64,000 nt of DNA from Prorocentrum cordatum (lineage: Eukaryota > Sar > Dinophyceae > Prorocentrales > Prorocentraceae), in assembly GCA_963575745.1 (NCBI GenBank), contig CAUYUJ010019093.1:564854-628853 (forward strand). Reading direction: 5' to 3'. Position numbers and translations under genes: made by a program. The notes beneath the pieces are model-generated. The model worked only from the letters and a program-made list of their open reading frames with translations. It was not told where the DNA came from and searched no databases. Shown piece after piece: positions 19,676 to 31,492 of this stretch; position 1 is the stretch's first letter; the number at the start of each line of letters is the position of its first letter.

Positions 19676-19765
19676 CGAGGAGGAGGAGGAGGAGGAGGAG
19701 GAGGAGGAGGAGGAAGAGGAGGAGGAGGAGGAGGAGAAGGAGGAGGAGGAGGAGGACTGAGGAGG
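19676..19765 (+). repeat. GGA microsatellite
   Basis: About 90 bp of GGA repeat with one GAA interruption. Confidence 0.9.
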
Positions 19766-20608
19766 ACCTCCTCCCCCCCGGCGCCCGCGGGCCTCGTACT
19801 GCTCCAGCTGGCCGCCGAACAACGCGTCGTCGTCGGACATGCCGCGGCGGCCGGGCGCGGCGCCCGCCGCCTCTTGGGCGGCGACGGCGGCGAAACGCGG
19901 AGGAGTCGGGCGCACAGGGGGTTAGCAAGTGAGTTCTTCTAGCCTCCTCCCTCCAGGGCGAGAGCGGCGTCAGATGAAGATTGGCTCAGGATGCGTTCAA
20001 ATGACGTTCCAGGAGTTCACGAGTATCTCGTGGCGCAGCCGGTGCGGAACATTAGGAGATCCAGGAAAACTTGAATATCCTGGAACGTATCATCATCATG
20101 ATCCCCTTCTCTTCTGATCTTGCCCTTCGGGCGGAAAATCAACATTTCCCGTGCCCCCCCCTTCCTGGGTCTGGAGGGGGGAAGTCGCGAGGCGTCAGCG
20201 GCTCAAAAACTCGGAGCACCCCAGTGTGTTCCTCGGGGCCTTCCGGGGGTCGCGATCAACTCAGCTTGCTGCGTCGAAGAACGCATTTGAATCCCACTCC
20301 GCTGGCCGCGGTGCACTCCTGGACGCAGCACTGACGGGGAGGGGGGGAAACGAACATGAAGAGCCGGGGGGAGGAAGAGGGGGAAGGTGCACCCTGCACC
20401 CACTTCCACCAATCACGGCCCGGCCGTAAAATGCTCGCTCAGGACGTTCGAAGTCTGGGTCTTCGCTCTCCTGCTCCCCGAAATCACTTCAAACTCACAC
20501 TGGCCCCCTGTTCGCCGTCTGGACACCCTCGCCTCTCCTCGCCCCTTCCCCTCTCCAACCCGGAAAATGTTGATGCCATCGGCGCCGAACGGCCCACGAG
20601 GAGGAGCA
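19766..20608. other. No gene recognised
   Basis: Mixed composition. A CCTGGAACGT/ACGTTCCAGGA pair (20079 and 20002) could form a weak foldback. Confidence 0.35.
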
Positions 20609-20676
20609 GGAACACTAGGAGGAGGAGGAGGAGGAGGAGGAGGAGGAGGAGGAGGAGGAGGAGGAGGAGGAGGAGG
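20609..20676 (+). repeat. GGA microsatellite
   Basis: Uninterrupted GGA repeat of about 68 bp. Confidence 0.95.
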
Positions 20677-21174
20677 AAACAACGAGTGGGGGACGAGAAC
20701 AAAATGGCCAAGCGGAGGGGGGGCCCCACCTCCCTGCCCCCCACCCGCACTATTACCCGTCACTCCCCTCACCCCTTCCCTCGCCAGCACGCTCGCCCGC
20801 TGCTTTCCTCCCACCCCTAGCACCATCTCTTCCCTTGTCCCTCCTCTCCCTACCCTCCCTGCTCTGAGCTCTCCCCTTCCCTCGCTCCGCCATTGTTTTT
20901 GCCCCCTTCCCTTCATCCCCGCCCCCCGCACCCCTTTGCCCTCCGCGCCCCCCGTCCCCCCTCCAAAAAGTGGAATAGAGAGATGGCGGAGTCTTGCAAG
21001 AAAGACGACGTGAAAATCTGGGGATCCGGGGCTGATAGAAGCCTCCAACTATCGGGGGTGGGGAAGCAAAACGAACGTGCGAGCACGCGCTGCGAGAAGC
21101 AACGCCTATGTCTCGCTGTCTTGCTGAGGGACTTCGAGTAGCGGGCCTCCAGCCCTGACGCGGCGGTACGTAAC
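20677..21174. other. CCT-rich spacer, no gene recognised
   Basis: Pyrimidine-rich 20710-20960, then mixed DNA. Confidence 0.4.
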
Positions 21175-22086
21175 GTCAGCTTGTGATTCACAAATCCGTG
21201 GGCAGCGCACGTTTTCAAATACACATTTATATATCTATCTCTATATATATATGCATAAACATATGTAAATATATACACATAGATATAAGAGTTAGTTTCT
21301 CTGCTCGGGCGAATCGCGGGGTGGCGCCTGCTAGATTGAAAATCGAGGGCGGCGGCGCCAGTGATTCGCGCCGATGCCCGGCCGCCAGCGAAAAGGCGAC
21401 AGAAAGCACAGACTGGGGGAGGGGGGGGGCGGGATGCAAGGGCGAGCCAGGGCGCCCCTTTTTTTGTCGAGCCGGTGCGCCAGGGCGGCGCCAGCTGCCC
21501 CGCGTGCCTGCGGGCAAGGCGGGCTGAAAGAAAGGGGGGCGTGGTAAAGTGGGGATTTGCCAAGCAGCTCACGACGCTGATGTTCCAAACGCTTCTTGGC
21601 GCCGAAGGCGGCCATGCGTCGAGGACTGTTCCCTCGGCGGGGCGACCGAAACCAGCTGCGCGCAGCAGGTTTCGCAATTCCCCGTTTCCTTCCCCGGGGC
21701 TTTCGTCCGACCTGGGCACGGGCGGCAGTCCTTCTCCCCCCCTCTGTCGTGGTCGTCGTCGCCACCGCCGCCGCCGCCGCCGTCGTCGTGACTGTCGTCG
21801 TTGGTTTCCTCGTCGTCGCCCTCGCCGTCGCCGTTGGTCTCCTCGTCGCCGTTGGTCTCCTCGTCGTTGTTTCTCCTCCCTCCTCCTCCTCCTCCTCCTC
21901 CTCCTGCTCCTCCTCTTCCTCCTCCTCCTCCTCCTCCTCCTCCTCCTCCTCCTCCTCCTCTGCCTCCTCCTCCTCCTCCTCCTCTCCTCCCCCCCTGGCG
22001 CGCGTGATTACAAAAACATGTCGCGCCCTGCAGGATCTTTTCGTCAGCCCGGGGGGGGAGTACACATTTGCTAATCACAAGCTGAC
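21175..22086. mobile_element. Putative 0.9-kb element S bounded by 21-bp inverted repeats
   Basis: GTCAGCTTGTGATTCACAAA(T) at 21175 and its complement (ATTTGCTAATCACAAGCTGAC) ending at 22086 differ at two positions. The interior has an AT-rich TATATA stretch (21224-21290), a GC-rich part and a TCC tract. No transposase frame; target-site duplication not seen. Confidence 0.5.
21869..21987 (+). repeat. TCC microsatellite inside S
   Basis: About 120 bp of CTC repeats. Confidence 0.92.
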
Positions 22087-22436
22087 ATGATCCTGAGATC
22101 CTCCCCGAAAAGAGGGAAGGACGTCGGTCGCACCTATCGGATCCAGGGGCATGGCATCTTCGCCTGGGAATATGGGGAACGGCGACACCACCGCCACCAT
22201 CGCGAAGACCCCTCAAGGGTCCTCCTGGTGGCAGGGTGCTCCTGCCTTCCTGGTGGTAAGGTGACCCTGCTCATTGGCGCCCCGCTCGAGATACCTCCAG
22301 CCTCCTCCTCGGGGATGTCATCACACAGGCCTCCTCGCAGCATCACCAGCTCGGGGCGGCGGCATCCCGTGGACCTCTTCGGTGTCGCGCCCCGCTGCTC
22401 GTGGTGGCGTCGCCCCTCCTTCCCCTCCGAGTACTT
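22087..22436. other. No gene recognised
   Basis: Mixed DNA with short frames only. Confidence 0.35.
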
Positions 22437-22493
22437 CCCTCCTCCTCCTCCTCCTCCTCCTCCTCCTCCTCCTCCTCCTCCTCCTCCTCCTCC

Positions 22494-22551
<58 letters not shown>

Positions 22552-22754
22552 CTTCCTCCCTCCTCCTCCTCCTCTTCTCCTCCCCCGTCCTCCTCCTCAT
22601 CATCTTCTTCCTCCTCCTCCCCGTCCTCCTCTCTCCTCCTCCTCTCCTCTTCCTCCTCCTCCTCGTCCTCCTCCTCCTCCTCATTCTCCTTCTCTTCCTC
22701 CTCCTCCCCGTCCTCCTCCTCCACCTCCTCCTGCTCCTCCTCCTCCTCCGCCAG
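22437..22754 (+). repeat. TCC-ATC-TCC compound microsatellite
   Basis: About 55 bp TCC, then about 57 bp ATC (22493-22549), then about 200 bp of imperfect TCC. The same TCC-to-ATC succession appears at 46374-46682. Confidence 0.95.
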
Positions 22755-22861
22755 GTAGAGCATGTCCCCCCAACGAGCGGATTTGGGAGAAAGTTTAGAT
22801 AGTCAGCGAATACTCTAACATAGTCGAAACATGCAAAGTCGTCCCCTGACATTTTTTTCCC

Positions 22862-23035
22862 AACCATCCTGTGGTGTTGAGTCCTCGTGTTGAAGAGACG
22901 GCGCCCCGCGTTCCTCTTCCTCTCCTCCTCCTCCCTCCTCCCTCCTCCCCCTCCTTGCCTCTGCCCTCCGCATGTCTCTCTGTCGGCACACCCCTCACAC
23001 GTTTCATGGCCCAATAGGGAGCTCCAACTACGGTC
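22862..23035 (-). repeat. Single 90-bp satellite unit plus its flank
   Basis: Reverse complement of the right edge of the array at 50321-50445: CACACCCCTCACACGTTTC and AGGGAGCTCC on one side, and CAACCATCCTGTGGTGTTG with GAAGAGACGGCGCC on the other. The satellite unit therefore spread together with its neighbouring sequence. Confidence 0.7.
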
Positions 23036-23510
23036 CCCTGTTGGGCAGCAGCCCCGACGTGATATGTGAGCTCATGAGCTGCGTCAAGACGTCGCGGGCG
23101 AATGATGGATTGTAGTTCCATTGGAAGAAGGTTGAGCACTGCGGTGTTCTCATCGTACTTAAGGACCACATGGCAGATATAACCTCGAGCACCCAGAACA
23201 GTATTGCAACAGTGTCGAACGAGTATCGCTTCTCAGGGCCCCACACGTGAAAGCCCTCAAGTTTCGACACTTTCCTGGTGCTGGAAGTTATTTCTGGTGG
23301 TCAAGGCTATATCCTGTTGGAACGTCATAAGTTGAGCAAATGAAAATGAGGACCAACGAGAACATCACGAATAATTTGGGACAACCCATCGTCAACAAAG
23401 AGTCCTTGATTTGGTTGGCCACATCACATTCTGCAAAAGGAAGAACGGGCACCGTCGGGAATTGGCACGAATGCTGAAGGCATTCTGCGCCGTGGCCCTC
23501 CCCTTCCTTA
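23036..23510. other. Unassigned, protein-like frame on the minus strand
   Basis: Between 23020 and 23190 the minus strand reads VVLKYDENTAVLNLLPMELQ then SIIRPRRLDAAHELTYHVGA, ordinary composition with no stop for about 50 codons. It may be an exon or old coding DNA; not recognised. Confidence 0.25.
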
Positions 23511-23551
23511 CTCCTCCTCCTCCTCCTCCTCCTCCTCCTCCTCCTCCTCCT
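23511..23551 (+). repeat. TCC microsatellite
   Basis: About 40 bp of CTC repeat. Confidence 0.9.
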
Positions 23552-23691
23552 CTTTCTCCACTGTCTCCTCTACCCCCTCGGAGTCACCTTAGCGTGGCCA
23601 ACGGGCCGCTGTTTCTGTTTCGCCCTGCCCACGCACCGCCTGGTGCAAGGCACACCTGACCTGACCTGACCTTGGCGGGGCGGGTGGAGGT

Positions 23692-23862
23692 TCTTGAAGG
23701 GGCCCCAGGACACACAAATACATACACACAAATAAACTGATTCCCCATAGTTTCCCATATGTTGTGGGTTTTTGTCTTCCCCCCCACTTCCCATATTTTC
23801 CCGTATTTTCTGGGGGATCGACGATTGATTGTGTCTGTGTTTGTTTTTCCCTCCTGAATTCT
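23692..23862 (+). mobile_element. Family B dispersed element, copy 3
   Basis: TGAAGGGGCCCCAGGACACA start and GGGGGATCGACGATTGATTG near the end. Confidence 0.65.
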
Positions 23863-24445
23863 ATCAACCTTGCGTCCGACCTGAGCCAATGAATGCGAGG
23901 AATAATGTGTTCAGCGCGTGATCCCAGGAAGTCCCAGCCCTTCCCCTGCGACCAACTTCCCATCGCGAAGCGTGTTCTGGCGGGCGTGAGATCCAACGAG
24001 GGCCCCTGGGGGGCGAAAGAGGCCAAGAACCTCAGTAGTCGTTGTGGCACAAACTGACATGGATTGGGGATCCGTAGGTGTGGCGCGTGGGCACCACGTC
24101 CACTGATCGTGGCACGTGATAACCAAGCCATGGCGGCAATACCGCCCGATCCGGCGACTGCGCGCATCGACTCCAGGCGAACAGCGGGCCTCGGCGCCAA
24201 TCCACGCGCCTCCAGCCATGTCTGCGCCTCCTCGAGCGATTCCTCTCGACGCGGAGTCGCACCTGAGACCCCGCCCCTCGGGATCGGGCCGAAGATCCTC
24301 AGAACGCGGGCTGGCGCCAACGTGCGCTTGCCCACCGAGGCGCCCTCCATGCGACGCGGGTGGTGGAACCAGGGCCGACACAGGCTGCGCGCCGCCGGCG
24401 GAGCCAAACGGGGTACACACACGCCAGGACCAACACATGAGCGAC
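23863..24445. other. No gene recognised
   Basis: Mixed GC-rich DNA; frames on both strands without recognisable motifs. Confidence 0.35.
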
Positions 24446-24592
24446 GACCAAAAACGGGCCTTACGCGAGATGATACAACGGCGGCCTTGCGCCGCGGCTC
24501 AACGCGGGCCGCCAGCGCGGCACGCTGCGGTGGAGACGAGTGCGCTCACGCGCGAGCTCACGCGGGCAGCTTGCACGCCAATGTCGGCGCAT
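24446..24592 (+). repeat. Dispersed repeat K, copy 2
   Basis: CTTACGCGAGATGATACAAC, GGGCCGCCAGCGCGGCACGC and GGGCAGCTTGCACGCCAATG align with 15878-16040. Confidence 0.6.
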
Positions 24593-25959
24593 GATTACGA
24601 CTCTGTTTTTGTTCAGCGCTCACATGTCCTGAGGGTCATCGAGCGAGGACAGCGGAGGAGCCAGGCAGGCGCCTCGAGGCGGCGCGGCGGGTCCGGCGAG
24701 GGTCGCGGGCGCGCGGCGGGGAGCCCAGACGGCTGCGCGGCGGGCGCGGCGAGCGGTGGCCGAGCCCCTGCCCGCCGCAGCTGCCCAAGCTTTCACCCCG
24801 CCCTTGGAGACTCGGATCGGCGGCCCGCCGAGCGGCAACTGGCGCCCCAGGGCCACACCGCTTCAGGCCCCCCCCCCTCCCCGCCCCGCCCTCTATGAAG
24901 ACGAAGCCAGGGCGAGGATGGAATCGGATGCGGAGAAGTCGGGACCTTCTGGGCTCCAGCGGCTCTGAAGGAGATATCGGGGGCCGCAGCCAACTCAGAG
25001 CGTTCTGGATCGCTGTGGGGTCGTTCCAAAACGCTCTGAGAACGGATTCGTCCTCGTCCTAGCCCCGCGCCCCATTTGCCAATGACCAAAGGCCCCCGGG
25101 GCCTCATGGGTGATGGTTGTTCCTTGGAGGACCCTCCCACAAGACTCACGCGAGGCGTGCCCAGGGGGTGAGGCCATCTCGGAAGACTCTGGAGGCCCTG
25201 GGTCGCCTGAAAAGTTTGTTAGGCCTTCTTCGACGACGCGCAGCCTCTTAAAAGGCCTGTCATCTCACTTCCTCCCTCCTCGCGCCAACGAGCGAATGGC
25301 GGCGTTTTTCTCCATGTGCAGTGTCCGAATGTGTTTGGAAGTTGCTACAGGTGTCCCTGGCTCAAAGTGCCCACATTTTTTCGACCCGTGAAGCCGTCTG
25401 GGCCTCGTGAGTTCTCTGGAAACCGTGGTGGGGACCTCCTTGGAAATCCTGGGGGAACCTTAAACCAGCGACACTTCTGACAGCACCTGATCAACAACCG
25501 TCCGGGCGGCAGCTAAAGACCAACAAAAACTACCCCATAGCGGTCCAGGATGACAAGTTCGTTCCAAGGAAACGGTCGCGACCCTTTGCGTGCCCAGCGT
25601 TGAAGAGCACTGCGCCGGATTCCCCGCGGAGGCAGATGTTCCACCAGCCGCCAACGTTTCGACCTTCGCGCCACGCGGAGCGCTGGAGAAGGATGGCTTT
25701 CCGTCCGGACCGTGGATCGCAAGGCGCCCCCCCGAACCAGGGCGCGCGCCCCCCGAATCCCTGGAATCGAGGCTCCACGCGCCACTAATCTGACATCCAC
25801 ATTCCCTATTTGTTGCTTACCAACCAGAGGGAGCCCAACGACGAGAACGGGCGACAAACAGAGCGCGGAAAAGCTGGAAAAATAATGGGGGGAAGGAAGA
25901 ACGAGGAAGACAAACAGCGCGCCCGCGGGACAACGGCTGCCTAGGGCAGCAGACGCAAA
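24593..25959. other. No gene recognised
   Basis: Includes CAGAGCGTTCTGGATCG and AAAACGCTCTGAGAACGG (24996-25045), a possible relic of family E. Nothing else supported. Confidence 0.35.
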
Positions 25960-27354
25960 ACCAATGAATATTTCTTTAGCCCTGAGCGCCTCCGCACCCC
26001 AGCAGGCCCTGCGACGCCTCCCACCCAGTCGTCGCGGGGACCCGGGCGCGCCGTCAAGCGCAGCCTCGGGGCCCAGCGCAGCCAGCCTGCGCGGGTGGGA
26101 GCAGCATCAGCGCGGCCGCCTTCGGCGGCAGGATGAGCACCCAAACAGCGCGCGCGCGCCTCGCGAGGCGCGCTCAGAAGGGCGCGCGCGACGCCGCCCG
26201 CGACCTCCACGCCCCGCAGCCGAAAGGCACCCGCGCCCCATCCGCCGAACCAGGGCGCGGCGCCGCGCGACGCTCGTGCCCCCTTGCCGCCCTAGCTGCG
26301 CCGCCGCAGCGGCCGCGGCCGCCTCGTCGGTCACGCGCAGCGCTCGGCGGCGCGGGGGCCCGCCCCAATGGCGACGCACGAGAAGCCCCTCCGGGCCGCT
26401 GATGCCCCGCCTGGCCCAGGGCCTCGAGCCCGTCTGCGGCCAGCATCGACCGCGGCGTCCTGAGGGCGCGCGAGCAACCTGCGCAGCAGGGCCGCCGCTG
26501 GCAAGCGAGCCTCGGCAGCCATGCCCACCAACCTGTCCGCTGCCGCGTCGCTGCGGCGGCTCTGCGGCCGTCGCGCCGCGAGCCGCCGCCCCCCTCCTCG
26601 TCGATGCGCCCCTCGCCAAGTGCGCGGTGACGAGCCTGGCCCTGCGGCGAGGCGCCAGCCGCTCCAACGTGTCCGCATGCGCCCTGCCGCTGCGCTTTTG
26701 GGTGCGAATCTGGAATTTGGAATCCGCGACGACCTCGACAGGCTGGCCCGCCTCGCCGACGTCGCGCAGAGACGCGGGCAGCTCAGCGCGCCGTCCGCCG
26801 ATTCGCGACTAGCCCGCAGGCCCGCGGCGCGCAGTGCGCGCTGCGCCGTGGGCTGCCAGGCGCGCCAACAGCGGGTCTGCGGGGTGCTCGCGCGCCCCGT
26901 CCGTCCAAGCTCTGTGCCCAGCGGCGCTGCGGCGGGCCCGGCGGGGCCATGGCCTCCGACCCCCAGCGGAAGGGATCAGGAAGCGGACGCCCCCGGCGGC
27001 GGCCAGACCAGCAGAGCAGCGGGCGAAAACCCCTGTCGCGCGCGACCGGTCGCGACCCCACAGGCTCCGCGGCGCGCGCAGGCTGCAAGAAGAGCCGCCC
27101 GCGCGCCTAGATTGTCCTGGCCAGCGGGCCGCCGCCCTGCAAGCGCAGACGGGGCGCCGCGCGCGCCGCGTCCGCGCCCTGCTACAAAGCTGCCGTGACA
27201 CGCGCAGAGGATGCGATGGGCCCTCGGCGACGGCCGCGCCCCGCGGCGAGAGCGCCCCGTACCTATCGCCGAAGGTTCCCCGAGAAACGGCCGCGCCGCG
27301 CCCCCGTGGAGATCTGCCCGGCGGCGCGACGACCGCAATCGCTGCTGGGTCCAT
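25960..27354. other. Very GC-rich block downstream of the decayed RT, no gene recognised
   Basis: Long open frames occur on both strands because stop codons are rare at this base composition. The translations are Arg/Ala/Pro-rich with no motif I recognise. It has the same composition as the RT fossil and may be the 3' remainder of the same dead element. Confidence 0.5.
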
Positions 27355-28693
27355 CTACCAGCTGGGGCAAAGGGCGGCGAATGCCACCTTCGCCGCGGCG
27401 CGGGGCCGACCCTTGCAAACAGCGCGCCGCGCCGCCGAGCGGAGCCCCGCGACCTCGCAAGCCGGCGACCGCCCGCGCGCGGCCCCAAGCGCGCCCGCCG
27501 CAGTGCCGGCCGCGGCCACAACGTGCAACGCCGCCAGAATTTCATTGGAAAGCGCCCGATCCAGGCGGACCTGTCCGCCGACGCGAGTGAGCGACTTGGC
27601 GCGACCGCGCGACGGCGCCGGCGGCCTGCGCTCGCCGCGACGCTGCAATCCTCGCAGCTGACCACCTGCGGAAATGCCCAGCGCCCGCGGCGACAGCCAG
27701 CGCCGCGCCGCCAGGGAGATCACGAACTGCGAGCTGTCGTCGCGACGGAGCTGCCGGCCCAGCGCGCGCTCGAAGGCCGCGGCCACCCGCGACGCGTCGC
27801 TGACTGACTCCGCCGCCTCGCCGGGCTCCCGCGCGGGGCGCCAGCTCCATAACGTGAACTCGCCCACATAAAACCTGCATAGCAGGCGGTCGCCCACCGC
27901 GCCAGCGCGCCGGCGCCAGGGCCGCGCCAGGATATTCAAGAAGAGCGCCGCGAGTGCGCGCGCAGGCGAAATGCCGCTCTGGGGGCCCACGTGCCCCCGA
28001 GGGCGCGGCCCACCCGCATGCTCCAGTTGGCCGCGCGCGCGCGCCCGCGGCCAGCCCGACGATCCACTGCGGCGCGCCCGCGCGCGAGAGCACGGCGGGC
28101 AGGGCGCCGAGGTCGATGCGATCATGCTCTTTGCGCCAGCCGAAGGCCGCGCCGGCCAGGACTCGGCGGCCTGGAGCTCCCGGGCGAATTCCCACGCGAG
28201 CTCCTCGGCGCCGCGCCGCGCATCTTAGCCGCCCCAGCTCAGGCGCCCCCCGGCGAACAGGCGCGCGCGCCCTGACGCCTGCCGAAATCTGCCGTGGACC
28301 TCCTGTCCGGCGGGCCGCCCCCGCCGCCGGGCTTCGGCAGCGGCGCCCCCATTGGCCTCGGCAAAGTCTCGTGGCCGACGCCCGCTCGCCCCTACCTCCG
28401 CAAAGAGTTTCGGTGACCCAATCATGGAGCCCATTGGGGGGCAGCCGCGGCTCGCCCGCGGCCCGGCGGTCGAGCCCGCAGCAGACAGCCCGCCAGATCG
28501 GCCGCCCATGCGGGCGGCCGTCGAGCTCCTGCAGCCACTTCTCCCCGAACTGTGGAGCAGCCTGCCGCTGCCAAGTGGCTCGCCAAACACGCCCAGAGAA
28601 CGCTGCGCGGCGGGGCCGCCCCGGGGCGCCAGCGGCCGCGATCGCGGGGCCGATAAGGGTCGGGGCTGGGGCGGGCACGAGCTCCACGCCCAA
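27355..28693 (-). pseudogene. Decayed reverse transcriptase, catalytic DD replaced (YVGE)
   Basis: Two overlapping minus-strand frames together carry the order of an RT palm. The first frame (27542-28693) has WRKEHDRIDLGALP, then an AGAPQW, resembling motif A and its helix (Asp codon near 28123). The second frame (27355-28125) has GPQSGISPARALAALFL (motif B, near 27990-27930), then FYVGEFTLW (27873-27847), where a YVDD box is expected. A conserved-looking thumb follows (LGRQLR, SQFVISLAARRW, LSPRALGI). A frameshift separates motif A from motif B, and both aspartates of motif C are lost (Asp to Gly, Asp to Glu), so it cannot be active. The block is far more GC-rich than the LINE at 4.5-10.7 kb and is a different lineage. 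The family is inferred from motif order, without alignment; no endonuclease or RNase H was recognisable nearby. Confidence 0.6.
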
Positions 28694-29405
28694 GCTGCCA
28701 TTGCTCCCGATCCAACGTGCAGGCCCTGACCGTCGGCCAACTCGTGAGTCTCAGGCCAAGTTCCGCCACTCCTCCCTCCGAAGGCCCCTGCCGGTCGCGT
28801 GGGCCTCCCTCAGACAGCCCCCGCCCGCTCAAGCGAGCGCGCCGGCAGCTCCACAGCTTCGCGAGCACCTCCAGGCCCTCGGATCACGCGGCCGTCGCGC
28901 CGTCAGCCGAACGCGGGGCTGAAGGGTGGACTCGGCCACCGTCCACGCTGCGGCGCTGCCTGCCGCGCGGCGCTGAGCGCGCTGCAGCGCTGGCGGCCGC
29001 CGTGGAATCAGCAGGACTTCGTCCGCATGCCGATCGGCCGCTGCCCGTGGGAGGGCGATCCGGCTGCCGCGCGGCCGCTGCGCGAGGCCTGTCAGAGGCC
29101 GTTGGGAACCCAAGCCGGGTGGCCAACCACCCGCGCATCGCCGTGCGGAGCTCGAGCCACGCAGCTTCCACGGCACGCCGCGCTAGGTCCTGGCGGAAGG
29201 CTCGCCGTGCCTCGCCAGAGCAGCGGAGGTGTTTACTCGGCCGCTGCGAACCCCAATCTCTCCGCGGCGGCACCGTGGAGCCGTTGGACGGGTTACCGAA
29301 CGAGTGCTTTATCAGGCTCCTCCGCCCAAGTTCACCATCGGCGCGGCCCTGCCCCCCTCGTGGGCCGCCTTTCAACGTACTGGAGCCCCCAACCTGGCAC
29401 AACTG
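28694..29405. other. GC-rich block upstream of the decayed RT, no intact gene
   Basis: On the minus strand a segment near 29150-29250 reads FRQDLARRAVEAAWLELRT, which looks like genuine protein sequence. It is followed by low-complexity frames. It may be the 5' coding part of the decayed retroelement. Not identified. Confidence 0.35.
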
Positions 29406-29620
29406 GAGCAACAAAAAACAGCGTCAACGCAAACTTTATTGAGAAGTCCGAGCGGATTGCCTGGACCTGCGCTGGAGCCCCCGGGGCAGCGCCTCTGGCA
29501 CCGCTCTTGGCGCGCCGCTCGCGAGGAAGGCGGGTCCAACGCCGATCCAAGAAATCCGCGTGGACCTCCCAAAGCTGATGATTGTGCGGTTTTTCCGTTT
29601 GAGATCCAGGGAGAGAAAGG
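29406..29620. mobile_element. Family H foldback element, copy 3
   Basis: CAACGCAAACTTTATTGAGA at left, GGACCTGCGCTGGAGCCCCC, then the complementary arm GGCGGGTCCAACGCCGATCC and AAGAAATCCGCGTGGAC. Confidence 0.6.
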
Positions 29621-30660
29621 CGAACGCACCCCTTTAGTACCCGTCGAGGGTCCCTCGGGCTGGACGAGAAGGGTGTGACAGCACATGCGGGGCGGCAACC
29701 CGTAGCTGGCTGTTCTAGTTCTGGACGCATCGAGGCGCACGAAGCGACCTAATGACGAGGAGAGCGCATGGCCCTGCATGTAACAGTTACCGCCCCCACT
29801 CCTTTCCCGGGCCCCTCTCTTCGTCCCCACCCTGGGGGGGCCCGCGCAAGGGGGGAGAGGCATCGACCTGGAATCGGCGATGCATCGCCGATAGGCGATC
29901 GACCACCGATAGCGAAGCCGCACGCTGCTGGGCAGGTTGGGGCTATCGGGCCCCTCTCGGCGATGCATGGGCCATTGGGGCCCCTGAGCCGTCGGTGGCA
30001 ACTTGCTGGCTCCTGCGAGTTAGCGCTAGCCGACGCTATAATTGATCCTAACTGATGCTGGCCGACACCAGATCGACGCTCATCGACGCCAAACCTGCGC
30101 TCTCCCTTCGGCTACCAGACGCTGTTGAGCACTCCAGCGTGCTCCAAAGACGGGGTTGCGAGGACACACAAGGCCTCAATGGTTTGCCACCGGATGAACC
30201 CAGACATGCGACGTCCTGATTTTTTCAAGGCGGGGTCCGTGGAAGCCCCGACACTTTCCCCAGGACAGGCTTTTCATCCTGAAACGTTGTTTGACGGTCC
30301 CGAGGCCCGGCGGAGGCCCCCCGAGACCGAAAATGGCCAAAGACCTTCCGTCATGAGAGTTGCTCATCGCTCGAGGGTGTCTGGGCTGCGAGGACGAGGC
30401 CCCGATGACTCGCCACTGGGTGAACCTCTCCCTTCGCGGCGCTGCGCGTGGCCGCCAGCTGCGCAGGCGCGCGCGCCGCGGGGGGGGGGCAGGGTCCCCC
30501 TCCCGCGCCCGCTGCTCTCCGCGGCCGCGCTCTCGCCGTGGCTTTCCGCCGCCCCCACCCGGAGAGATTCGACATCCTTTGGTGGGCTCGTTTTCCACCG
30601 CCAGAAGCAGGGGGGGGGGGAGGGGGTCCTCCTCCTCCTCTTCCTCCTCTTCCTTCTCCT
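29621..30660. other. No gene; family G-like palindromes at 29870-29970
   Basis: GGAATCGGCGATGCATCGCC and CGGCGATGCATGGGCC resemble the family G core. The remainder is mixed DNA without a supported gene. Confidence 0.4.
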
Positions 30661-31055
30661 CCCGCCCAATATCCTTGCTGCTTTCCATGGGTCGTCGACG
30701 TGGGACCCCCCCCAATGAAATCCCGAACAATTCCCTCGGGGGAGACGTAAGACTCGGATACGGGGGAATCGGGTTGCCCTGACGGTGCCATCGTAAAAAT
30801 GGCCGGGCCCAATCTGAAATTCTACGCGACCTCCCGCTGCAAACAACCCGTGGAAACTGGATCGTCAAAATCCAGGACGCGCTCGTCAAAAACGTCGGGC
30901 CTGCTGTTGTCCATGGGTTGCCGATGTGGTACCCTCCAGATGAAGTCCCGACCACGTCTCGGCGGCGATCCCGGGTGGGGGGAATGAGAAGAAGGCCTCT
31001 TCGGAAAGCTTGGAACCGCCCGAGCCTTCTGGGAAGCTGTTGAGCCGTCCCCGAA
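30661..31055 (+). repeat. Two diverged copies of a roughly 240-bp unit
   Basis: TTCCATGGGTCGTCGACGTG with ATGAAATCCCG (30685-30726) parallels GTCCATGGGTTGCCGATGTG with ATGAAGTCCCG (30908-30951). Confidence 0.5.
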
Positions 31056-31104
31056 GACACATAACACTTGTCATTCGAATTGTGTAAAACTTGTTTGTTT
31101 GTAA

Positions 31105-31382
31105 AACACACAAGCAGCAACATCAACATCTACATCAACAACAATAACAACAACCACCACCAACAACACCAACAACAACAACACTAACAACAGCACCAGC
31201 AACAACAGCAACAACAACAACAACAAGTACAACAACACCAAGCTGACTTGCAACAACAATAACAACAGCAACAACAGCAGCAGCAACAACAACAACATCA
31301 AACACAATAGCAACAACAATAACATCAGCAAACAACAACAGCAAACAACAACAGCAAACAACAACAGCAGCAAAAACAACAA
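31105..31382 (+). repeat. CAA microsatellite, about 280 bp
   Basis: CAACAA repeats with CAG, CAT and CAC interruptions, followed directly by a family H remnant. Confidence 0.95.
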
Positions 31383-31492
31383 AATGCCTTTATCATGGAC
31401 CTCCCTCTCTGGCGCGCGGAGCGCGCCAAGGGCGGTCCAAGAAATCCGCGCGGAGCAACAAACGTTTGTTTACGGCTTTTTTCTTCTATTCT
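31383..31492. mobile_element. Family H element, copy 4 (left arm lost)
   Basis: CTCTGGCGCGCGGAGCGCGC, then AAGAAATCCGCGCGGAGC and CGTTTGTTTACGGCTTTT, the right arm of the element. Confidence 0.55.

Noticed and set aside
25960-29405. Several long GC-rich frames as genes
   Set aside because: Stops are scarce at this GC level; only the RT-like stretch shows recognisable motifs.
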